Source: Pseudomonadota bacterium (lineage in GTDB: Bacteria > Myxococcota > Polyangia > Polyangiales > Polyangiaceae). Taken from it: a stretch of 22,322 nucleotides of DNA. The stretch covers positions 1-22,322 of the forward strand of contig JAEZYO010000537.1 of the NCBI GenBank assembly GCA_023419055.1, in the 5' to 3' direction. Shown here piece by piece: positions 1-6,131 of the stretch; position 1 is the stretch's first letter, and every line of letters begins with the position of its first letter. The notes under the pieces were generated by a model that searched no databases, was not told the origin of the DNA, and saw nothing but the letters and a program-made list of their open reading frames with translations. The position numbers and the translations under genes were made by a program.

Positions 1-1382
1 GGCTCGAGCCGGTCACGATCGAAGAGGGCGAGGACAAGGTCACCATCGAGGTGAGCGCGGATGACAGCGCGCCCCACTCGCTACCGACCACGGTCGAGAT
101 CATCGGTACGGCCGGTGAGCTCAGCGCCAAGAAGGAGCTCACCGTCACCGTGTACGGCCCGCCCGGGTCGCTCGATACGAGCTTCGAGGGCGGCATCGTG
201 ACGGTTCCGATGAGCGGCTCCGACGACTACGCTTACGCGATGGCCGTGCAAGAGGACGGCAAGATCGTGGTCGCCGGGCGCAACTACGAGAACCTCGGCG
301 ACTTCGCGGTGCTGCGACTCGAGCGCGACGGCAAGCTCGACACCACGTTCGGCGACGGCGGCAAGGTGAGCGTCGAAATCGGCGAAGGCGCCGATGTCGG
401 GCGCGCCGTGGCGATTCAGAATGACGGCAAGATCGTGGTGGCGGGGTCGACCGACGGTGACGGGACCAGCGTCGACTTCGGCGTGATCCGCCTGCTCCCG
501 AGCGGCGACCTCGACGAAGACTTCGGCGACGGCGGTAAGGTGACGACGTCGTTCTCCGACGACGCGGACACTCCCTACGCGATGCTGATCCAAGAAGACG
601 GCAAGATCATCGTCGCCGGCGACGCGCAGGGAGGAACTTCCGAGACGGGCCTCGACTTCGCGCTCGCGCGCTACAACGAGGACGGCTCTCTGGATGAAGA
701 CTTCGGCGAGGAGGGCAAGGTGATGACCCCCATCGCCGAAGCGTCCGGACGCGATAGTGCCTACGCGATCGCCTTCCAGGAGGTCGACGGCGAGCAGCGC
801 CTCGTCGCGGTAGGCGGCGAGGGCGACTTCAGCGTCGCTCGTTATCTGGAAGACGGGTCACTCGACGCGAGCTTCGGCGAAGGCGGCAAGTTGTCCGGGC
901 TCCACGGGTCGACGATCGGGGCCGCGCAGGCGGTCGCGATCGACGCCGAAAACCGCGTCGTCATCGCTGGCCACGCCATGAACGACTTCGCCCTGGTCCG
1001 CCTCACCACGGACGGAGAGCCCGACGCGAGCTTCGGCGAGGAGGGTCGGGTCGTGACCCAGCTCAGCGAGGGGAACTGGGATCGGGCTCAGGGCCTCGCG
1101 ATCGAAGCCGACGGCAAGCTCATCGCCGGTGGCTGGGTCTACGAGGGCGGCGGCTCGGCCGGAAACTTCGCGCTCGTTCGCTACGACGACGAGGGGGCGC
1201 TCGATCCCGAGTTCGGTGACGAAGGCGTCGTGATCACCGAGGTAGTCGGTCCGATGAAGCGCGACGAGGCAACAGCGGTCCTCCTGCAAAGCGACGAGCG
1301 CGTCCCCACGGTGCGCGTGCTGCTGGCCGGTTGGGCGAACGTGAGCGACAGCGACTTCGCCATCACGCGCTTCTGGCGCTGA
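1..1382 (+). CDS. Delta-60 repeat beta-propeller-like protein, 3' part
   Basis: Partial at the left edge: the frame is open from base 3, and the methionine/GTG codons near base 51 are internal, so the true start lies upstream. The first ~50 visible residues look like the end of an Ig-like domain (VTIEEGEDKVTIEVSA followed by alternating hydrophobic strands, ending LTVTVYG). From about base 165 seven copies of a roughly 55-60-residue repeat follow, each starting G-x-L/P-D-x-x-F-x-x-x-G and usually carrying DGKIVVAG and DFAxxR motifs; this is the delta-60 repeat of myxobacterial and other surface proteins. It stops at TGA 1380-1382 after FAITRFWR. No catalytic residues are visible; an exported, propeller-like adhesive or structural role is inference. 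It converges on the extensin-like gene with a 27-nt gap. Confidence 0.85.
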   Translation, partial: LEPVTIEEGEDKVTIEVSADDSAPHSLPTTVEIIGTAGELSAKKELTVTVYGPPGSLDTSFEGGIVTVPMSGSDDYAYAMAVQEDGKIVVAGRNYENLGDFAVLRLERDGKLDTTFGDGGKVSVEIGEGADVGRAVAIQNDGKIVVAGSTDGDGTSVDFGVIRLLPSGDLDEDFGDGGKVTTSFSDDADTPYAMLIQEDGKIIVAGDAQGGTSETGLDFALARYNEDGSLDEDFGEEGKVMTPIAEASGRDSAYAIAFQEVDGEQRLVAVGGEGDFSVARYLEDGSLDASFGEGGKLSGLHGSTIGAAQAVAIDAENRVVIAGHAMNDFALVRLTTDGEPDASFGEEGRVVTQLSEGNWDRAQGLAIEADGKLIAGGWVYEGGGSAGNFALVRYDDEGALDPEFGDEGVVITEVVGPMKRDEATAVLLQSDERVPTVRVLLAGWANVSDSDFAITRFWR

Positions 1383-1409
1383 GGTTGCGCTCGCTGCTCG
1401 CTCTTTGGC

Positions 1410-2126
1410 CTATTGAGTCAAGAACCAGCGCACGTTGCGCCGCAGCTCGAAGTGGAAATGGTTGCGATGACGGTAGTCGTAGTGCGGCGTGAGCAGGAGG
1501 TTGAAGACCCGCTGCTCATCGAGCGCGCACACCAGCGAGCGGAGCTCGGCGCCCTTTTCTGACTTGGACTTCGGCCCTTTCGCGCGCGGGCCGCACGTGG
1601 CCGAACCGATGCCGTTGCCCGAGAAGTCGCGGAGCACGTTGAGGACCGTTCCGTCCTTCTTGACGAACTCCACGATGTCGATGGCGACGCCGCCGACGTG
1701 CCCCTGAACGGGCCCGCGCGCCCAGCCCGTCCGGTACACGCTGTTGTAGTGGATTTCGGCGATGTCGCGGGCCGCCGCCGTCTGCGCGAGATCATCGAGG
1801 GCGAGGAGCAGGCGGCAATCGAGCACGTCGATGCTGCTCTTTTCGGTGTCGCGAAACTCGAACGCGATACCGCGTAGCTTGCCCTCGAGCTTGACCGGGG
1901 CCTCGATGCGACCTCGCTTCCCGGCCTCCGAGAAGGGGACGCCCCGCGCCTCGAGGTCGGCACGGCAGGCGTTGCCGTCGAGGCTCGAGTAGCGAAAGGC
2001 GCGCGTCTGCTCCGCCCCAGGCGGGAAGACAGAGAACGGATTGGGCCGCCGCGCGCTGCTCGGCTCCGCGGAGAGGAGCGGCAGGGCAAGGGCTGCGACC
2101 GAGAGGAGGAGTCGGAGTGGCTTCAC
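1410..2126 (-). CDS. Secreted extensin-like / M15-fold protein
   Basis: A 238-residue protein if translation starts at GTG 2126-2124, chosen because it places a clean signal peptide at the N-terminus (KPLRLLLSVAALALPLLS, probable cleavage after SSA). The frame is open 32 codons further upstream, but that stretch is not signal-like. The mature part matches the extensin-like C-terminal family, which shares the zinc-binding fold of D-Ala-D-Ala carboxypeptidases: HVGGVAID (His143, Asp150) and HRNHFHFEL (His220, His223, His225) are the expected metal/active-site segments, and HYNSVYR precedes them. Four cysteines (54, 104, 178, 200) could form two disulfides in the periplasm. The role is probably cell-wall related, but peptidase activity is not demonstrated for most family members. 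A -10-like CATAGT lies 9 nt before the GTG and no Shine-Dalgarno is seen. Confidence 0.8.
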   Translation of the reverse strand: MKPLRLLLSVAALALPLLSAEPSSARRPNPFSVFPPGAEQTRAFRYSSLDGNACRADLEARGVPFSEAGKRGRIEAPVKLEGKLRGIAFEFRDTEKSSIDVLDCRLLLALDDLAQTAAARDIAEIHYNSVYRTGWARGPVQGHVGGVAIDIVEFVKKDGTVLNVLRDFSGNGIGSATCGPRAKGPKSKSEKGAELRSLVCALDEQRVFNLLLTPHYDYRHRNHFHFELRRNVRWFLTQ

Positions 2127-2135
2127 GGCCGGGCG

Positions 2136-2141
2136 ACTATG
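2136..2141 (-). promoter_or_regulatory. -10-like element before extensin-like gene
   Basis: CATAGT on the minus strand, nine bases before the proposed GTG start at 2126. No convincing -35 is visible. It supports the choice of this start if the gene is leaderless. Confidence 0.3.
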
Positions 2142-2240
2142 ACAGCGGCCGGTCGCGCGCTCTAGGCGACTTTGGGCTGTTTCAAAGGGAAACATGGGCC
2201 CTGCTTGTTGAGAAAACGGCAAATTGTAGTGCGAGAGCAG

Positions 2241-2268
2241 TTGACCCTGGGCCAGACGCGGCTCAAAT
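2241..2268 (+). promoter_or_regulatory. Candidate promoter of the DUF808 gene
   Basis: TTGACC (2241-2246, five of six consensus) and TCAAAT (2263-2268, four of six) are 16 bases apart. The -10 ends nine bases before GTG 2278, so transcription would begin at or next to the start codon. No Shine-Dalgarno is present. Confidence 0.4.
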
Positions 2269-2277
2269 CAGCGAACC

Positions 2278-3219
2278 GTGCCAAGCCCGAGCCTGTTCGC
2301 GCTCCTCGACGACATCGCTAGCGTGCTCGACGACGTGGCGGTGCTGACCAAGGTCGCCACCAAGAAAACGGCAGGTGTGCTCGGCGATGACCTCGCCCTG
2401 AATGCGCAGCAGGTCGCCGGCGTCCGCGCCGAGCGTGAGTTGCCCGTCGTCTGGGCGGTGGCGAAAGGCTCGCTCGTCAACAAGGCGATCCTGGTGCCGG
2501 CAGCGCTCGCCATCAGCGCGCTCATCCCCTGGGCCATCACGCCGCTGCTCGTGGTCGGCGGCGCGTTCTTGTGCTTCGAAGGCGTGGAGAAGCTCGCGCA
2601 CAAGCTGCTTCACAAGAAGCACGAAGACGAGCAGGAGCACGCGGCGCTGATTCAGGCCGTCGGAAATCCGCAGATCGATCTGGTCGAGTTCGAGCGCCAG
2701 AAGATCAAGGGCGCGATTCGCACCGACTTCGTCCTCTCGGCAGAGATCGTCGTGATCGCGCTCGGAACCGTGGCGACCGCGCCGCTCCCGACGCGCGTCG
2801 CCGTGCTCGTGAGCCTCGCGTTCGTGATGACGCTCGGCGTCTACGGGCTCGTCGCCGGCATCGTGAAGCTCGACGACCTCGGCCAACACTTGGCCGCGAA
2901 GAGTGAGCGCCAAGGCGCGGCGTTCCGCGGCTTTCAAGGCGCGCTGGCGAAGGGCATCCTGATTTCGGCGCCGTGGTTGATGAAGACCCTCTCGGTGGCG
3001 GGCACGGTGGCGATGTTCCTGGTGGGTGGCGGCATCGTCGCGCACGCCATCCCGGGTCTCCACGGGGTGGTGCATCACGCGGCCGATTCGCTCGGTCCGC
3101 TCGGTTTGCTCTTGCCCACGCTGGTCGATCTCTTCACGGGAGTGGCGGCGGGGATCGTCGCCCTGGTCGCGTGGAGCGGAATCAAGCGGCTCCGCCCCAC
3201 GAAGTCTGCGAGCGCCTGA
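2278..3219 (+). CDS. DUF808 (YedI-like) inner-membrane protein
   Basis: 313 residues from a GTG start. The N-terminus (SLFALLDDIASVLDDVAVLTKVA, then KKTAGVLGDDLALNAQQV) is the signature of the DUF808 family, to which E. coli YedI belongs; GTG 2278 is chosen because this conserved start falls directly after it. Several hydrophobic stretches (around residues 65-100, 155-205, 225-260 and 275-300) indicate a polytopic membrane protein. A charged, His/Glu/Lys-rich loop (HKLLHKKHEDEQEHAALIQ) lies between the first and second membrane blocks. The length is normal for the family and the biochemical function is unknown. No Shine-Dalgarno is visible; a promoter-like TTGACC/TCAAAT pair ends 9 nt before the start. 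The stop codon lies inside a 16-bp palindrome shared with the convergent lipoprotein gene. Confidence 0.9.
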   Translation: MPSPSLFALLDDIASVLDDVAVLTKVATKKTAGVLGDDLALNAQQVAGVRAERELPVVWAVAKGSLVNKAILVPAALAISALIPWAITPLLVVGGAFLCFEGVEKLAHKLLHKKHEDEQEHAALIQAVGNPQIDLVEFERQKIKGAIRTDFVLSAEIVVIALGTVATAPLPTRVAVLVSLAFVMTLGVYGLVAGIVKLDDLGQHLAAKSERQGAAFRGFQGALAKGILISAPWLMKTLSVAGTVAMFLVGGGIVAHAIPGLHGVVHHAADSLGPLGLLLPTLVDLFTGVAAGIVALVAWSGIKRLRPTKSASA

Positions 3220-3231
3220 GCCCGGGCTCAG
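3216..3231. repeat. 16-bp perfect palindrome spanning both stop codons
   Basis: CTGAGCCC (3216-3223) is followed at once by its complement GGGCTCAG (3224-3231). It contains TGA of the DUF808 gene and, on the other strand, TGA of the lipoprotein gene. Three of the eight pairs follow automatically from the two TGA codons. It may act as a bidirectional hairpin between convergent genes, without a T-run. Confidence 0.5.
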
Positions 3232-4442
3232 CGGACGCGCAGGAAGAACGCGTCACCCAAGAGGTCGAGGTGCGTCGAGACCTCGCCGGATTCGTCGAGC
3301 TCGTACACGCGCGTTCGGCCCCAGTCGTCGTACGGGACGAACAAGAACGAGCGCTCGTCGACCTCGATGGCGCTCCAGCCCGCGCCCTCGACGTCGATGC
3401 CCTCGAACGGCTCCGCGCGTCCTCGCTCGACGTCGATGCGCCAGATCTTCCAGTGCTCGGGGTTCCAGAACTCATCCAGGACCACCTCGTCGATGGGCCC
3501 GTCGAAGTCGGCGTTCTCGAAGGTCTCCGGGTGCACCACGTCCGCGAGGCCCCAGCCGTCACGGACGTACCGGAAATTCACGGCGAAGCGCCCTCCGGTC
3601 CACTCGGTAAAGTCGGTGGTGAAGTCCTGGTCGAGCTCGTAGTCGGCGGTGACGCGCGCGACGCAGGGCGCCGGCCCGAGTCCGTAAAGAGCATGAATCG
3701 GCGAGTAGTCCCAGGTGCTGAAGTAGGTGTTGCCCGCCTCGTCCTGCGAGGGGACCGCGAGCCCGGCGCACGGAGCCTCGATGACCTTCGTCTCCTCGTG
3801 CGTCACCGGATCGTAGACCGCGATCTCGGAGACGGGGGCGAACTCGAACCAGTCCTCGTCCCGATAGAAGAAGGGCTGCATCACCGCCCCGTCGTAGCGG
3901 ATGCCGGAGCGGTTCCCGCCTGCAACCAGCGTCAGCCCGTCTAGCTCGGGCTCGAGCGCCGAGTCTTCCATGACGTCCGAGATCCGAAGCTCGGTCGGGT
4001 CCCAGACGATGCGCTTGTAGCCCTCGAACGGCATGTACATGGCATGCTCGTTCACCAGGTACTGATAGAAAAAGTTCGCGTTGTCCTCGAGGGGGAAGTT
4101 CGCAAAACTGAGCGTCCCCTCGTCGATCCAAGTGGCGGGCGGGGTGACGTCGAACTTCGTGATGGTCGGTGTCTCGCCGCTCGAGAGCAGCAACTTGCCG
4201 CCGATGGCCTCGAGATTGCCGACACCCGGAAGCTCGTAAGCCTCGTCGAAGTCGAGCCCGTCCAGATCCAGCGTGTCGGCCAGCGCGACGTACACCGTCC
4301 GATCCTCGTCTTGGTAGACGTTGGTCGCAGTCGCGTAGACGGGGCCCTCGCTCGCCGCCGGTCGCTCGGCGGAGTCGTCGCTGCAGCTCGGCAGCGAAAG
4401 GAGGAGTGCGAGAGAGAGGGGGGTGAGTTCCTTGCGCCGCAT
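3228..4442 (-). CDS. Propeller-like lipoprotein, possibly iron-regulated
   Basis: 404 residues. ATG 4442-4440 is chosen because GAGG stands five bases before it and a lipoprotein signal follows directly (RRKELTPL, hydrophobic core, LPSC with Cys20). The mature protein is acidic and aromatic-rich, with repeated short strand patterns (VYVALADTLD, LEAIGGKLLLSSGE, AVYDPVTHEE, RVTADYELDQDF, KIWRIDVERG, SFLFVPYDDW), as expected of a WD/YVTN-like beta-propeller. It has three mature cysteines and no recognisable catalytic motif. It reminds me of lipoproteins annotated MxcI in myxobacterial siderophore (myxochelin) loci, but that is recall and is not verified here. A Fur-style palindrome lies 60-86 bases upstream of the start, in keeping with metal-dependent control. 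Longer frames that run through the palindrome are rejected. Confidence 0.75.
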   Translation of the reverse strand: MRRKELTPLSLALLLSLPSCSDDSAERPAASEGPVYATATNVYQDEDRTVYVALADTLDLDGLDFDEAYELPGVGNLEAIGGKLLLSSGETPTITKFDVTPPATWIDEGTLSFANFPLEDNANFFYQYLVNEHAMYMPFEGYKRIVWDPTELRISDVMEDSALEPELDGLTLVAGGNRSGIRYDGAVMQPFFYRDEDWFEFAPVSEIAVYDPVTHEETKVIEAPCAGLAVPSQDEAGNTYFSTWDYSPIHALYGLGPAPCVARVTADYELDQDFTTDFTEWTGGRFAVNFRYVRDGWGLADVVHPETFENADFDGPIDEVVLDEFWNPEHWKIWRIDVERGRAEPFEGIDVEGAGWSAIEVDERSFLFVPYDDWGRTRVYELDESGEVSTHLDLLGDAFFLRVR

Positions 4443-4501
4443 GATGACCTCGCGGGAGCGCTCCATTCGCGCCTTTCGCCGCGAGCAAAGACCGGGCTTG
4501 T

Positions 4502-4528
4502 TGAAAATGCAATTGAAATGCATTTTCA
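4502..4528. promoter_or_regulatory. 27-bp AT-rich palindrome, putative Fur-family operator
   Basis: TGAAAATGCA at 4502-4511 and its exact complement TGCATTTTCA at 4519-4528 flank a 7-base centre, and 12 of the 13 base pairs around the central G4515 are complementary. It also contains a 12-bp-offset direct repeat (TTGAAAATGCA / TTGAAATGCA), which overlapping dimer sites would show. The block is strikingly A+T-rich against its GC-rich surroundings. It lies between divergent genes, 60-86 bases before the lipoprotein start and 85-111 before the DUF3574 start. The form resembles Fur-type boxes; the identity of the regulator is inferred. Confidence 0.55.
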
Positions 4529-4558
4529 TATGCGGCCGCGGCCCTTCGGGATAGGCGG

Positions 4559-4580
4559 GGTCTCGCTCGCCCGCGAGACC
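4559..4580. repeat. 8-bp inverted repeat in the DUF3574 gene leader
   Basis: GGTCTCGC (4559-4566) and GCGAGACC (4573-4580) are perfectly complementary around a 6-base loop. It ends 33 bases before the ATG of the DUF3574 lipoprotein gene. It could be an RNA hairpin in the leader, a second operator, or chance; no T-run follows, so it is not a standard terminator. Confidence 0.45.
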
Positions 4581-4613
4581 GAGTTCGGCTACTGCTTCGG
4601 GCGGAAGGTCTCG

Positions 4614-5069
4614 ATGTCACGTGGTGTTTCGAGTCGTGCTCTGCTCCCGAGGGCGTGCCTGTTCGTGCTCGGCTGCGCGTCACTGCTGCTCGCTTGCGCC
4701 GAGACCGCGAGCGAGGTCGTGCCTTCCCCCGGCTGCGCGCCGCCGCTCACGGCTCAGGTGCACGACACGCTCTACCTCGGCCTGCGCACCCGGCGTGGGG
4801 CGCCGATCGACGAGCAGCGCTTCGACGCCTTTCTGGAGGCGGTCGTGACGCCGCTCTTCCAGGACGGGTTCACGGTGTTCGCGGCTTCGGGACAATGGAA
4901 GACGACGGAGGGCGTGGTCGAGCGCGAAGCGTCGCGGGTGCTCGTGTTGCTGCACGCATCCTCTCCGGACGCGGACCAACAGATCGAGACCCTCATCGAG
5001 CGCTACGAGCGTGAGTTCGATCAGGAGTCGGTGCTGTGGCAGCGGTCCAGCGCGTGCGTGAAATTCTGA
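4614..5069 (+). CDS. DUF3574 lipoprotein
   Basis: 151 residues. ATG 4614 is preceded by GGAAGG with 5-base spacing, and it opens a lipoprotein signal (hydrophobic core, then LLAC with Cys28; VLGC at Cys21 is an alternative). The mature domain carries the DUF3574 family pattern: DTLYLGL, a segment FDAFLEAVVTPLFQDGFTVF, then GQWKTTEGVVEREASRVLVLLH, and a C-terminal YEREFDQESVLW...CVKF. Length and order are normal for the family. The function is unknown; the family is usually exported or lipid-anchored. The gene diverges from the propeller-like lipoprotein gene and may share control through the palindrome between them. It converges on the SDR gene with a 6-nt gap. Confidence 0.85.
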   Translation: MSRGVSSRALLPRACLFVLGCASLLLACAETASEVVPSPGCAPPLTAQVHDTLYLGLRTRRGAPIDEQRFDAFLEAVVTPLFQDGFTVFAASGQWKTTEGVVEREASRVLVLLHASSPDADQQIETLIERYEREFDQESVLWQRSSACVKF

Positions 5070-5075
5070 GCCGGA

Positions 5076-5990
5076 TCAGCTCCCGTTCCCGATGATGGCG
5101 GAAATACCTTCCGCGGCGTTGCGGTAGCGAGGAGAGAAGTCGCTCATCTGTCGCAGCTTGCGGTTCGAGATGCGGAGGGAGCGCGCGCTCATTTCCCCGA
5201 GTGAGCCCGTGATGCGCTCGAGCTTTTCAGGCAAGAACCGGGGCGGACGCTTCCCGAGCTTCTTCGCGACTGCTTCGGCGAGGTCGCGCCGGCGCATCGG
5301 CTCGTCGTCGACCGCGTCGTAGATCCCTGCGGGGACGGAGAGCGCGGCGATCACGGCGCTCGCCGCGTCGCCGTGCTCGATGAACGAGATGTAGGCGTCG
5401 GGAGAGCCGATGAACGGGAAGACGCCGTGTCGGATGCCGCCGATGATCATCCGGGTCGGAGGATCGTCGGGCCCGTAGAACACACCGAAGCGGAGCACGA
5501 CGCCGACGCGGCCGGCGCGGGTCATGCGCTCGGCGTTGGCCTCCGCATCGAGCACCGAGCGGCTGTTGCCGAGCGGGTGGACCACCGAGGATTCGTCGAG
5601 CCAAGAGTCCCCGCCGTTCGCGTAGATCGGCGCGAAGGACTCCTGGACGAAGCGTTTCACGCTGTCTCCGTCGAGCGCGGCGTCGACGAGATTCTTCGAC
5701 ACGGTGCGCCGAACGCGATCCATCTCGCGCCACGCCCGCGGGAAGAACATGAGCCCTGGCTTGGGCACCGCCGTCGCAAGGTTGATGATCACCTCCGCGC
5801 CTTCGACGGCCTCGGCCGTCGCCGCGGCGTCGAAGAGATCCACCTCCACCGCGCGAGCCCCCTTTCTGCTCAGCGCGGCCCGCTTTTCCGGCGTTCTCGC
5901 CACGGCCACGACCTCATGCCCGAGCTCGAGCAGCCGGGGGACGACACGCTGACCGAGGACGCCCGTCGCGCCCGTCACGAAGATGCGCAT
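5076..5990 (-). CDS. Atypical extended SDR, NAD(P)-binding epimerase-like
   Basis: 304 residues from ATG 5990-5988, with GAGG four bases before it and MRIFVTGATGVLG at the N-terminus, which is the Rossmann glycine motif (Gly7, Gly10, Gly13). Later parts fit the NAD-dependent epimerase/dehydratase family: DLFD after the second strand, VIINLATAVPKPG, VKRFVQESFAPIY (Ser118 at the catalytic serine position), and GVVLRFGVFYGP. The usual YxxxK is missing: the aligned segment is NSRSV (142-146) before LDAEANAE, so Tyr becomes Asn and Lys becomes Val. It may therefore be a nucleotide-binding sensor, a quinone-oxidoreductase-like protein or a non-canonical enzyme rather than a classical epimerase. The frame stays open another 256 codons upstream, but that part is a shadow of the divergent gene. 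Confidence 0.85.
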   Translation of the reverse strand: MRIFVTGATGVLGQRVVPRLLELGHEVVAVARTPEKRAALSRKGARAVEVDLFDAAATAEAVEGAEVIINLATAVPKPGLMFFPRAWREMDRVRRTVSKNLVDAALDGDSVKRFVQESFAPIYANGGDSWLDESSVVHPLGNSRSVLDAEANAERMTRAGRVGVVLRFGVFYGPDDPPTRMIIGGIRHGVFPFIGSPDAYISFIEHGDAASAVIAALSVPAGIYDAVDDEPMRRRDLAEAVAKKLGKRPPRFLPEKLERITGSLGEMSARSLRISNRKLRQMSDFSPRYRNAAEGISAIIGNGS

Positions 5991-6131
5991 GGCCTCATCG
6001 CTCTCCCTTCTCGAAGAAAGGTTGCCACCGACGCGAGAAGCGCAAGGCACCGAGGGCGTGCCTCGAGATCGGCAAAATCTGCAAAGAGGGCGGCCCCGGC
6101 CCGCGGCTATCCTGGCCGGACGAGGGACGAG

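Noticed and set aside
165..1382. Delta-60 region considered as a DNA tandem repeat
   Set aside because: Similarity is at protein level; copies differ in DNA and in length, so it is not a nucleotide repeat array or CRISPR.
4443..4529. N-terminal extension of the propeller-like lipoprotein
   Set aside because: The extra codons translate the AT-rich palindrome and would mask the lipoprotein signal; a good ribosome binding site precedes 4442.
5373..6131. Upstream extension of the LRR lipoprotein frame
   Set aside because: It overlaps the SDR gene on the other strand and would bury the lipoprotein signal that begins at 6132.
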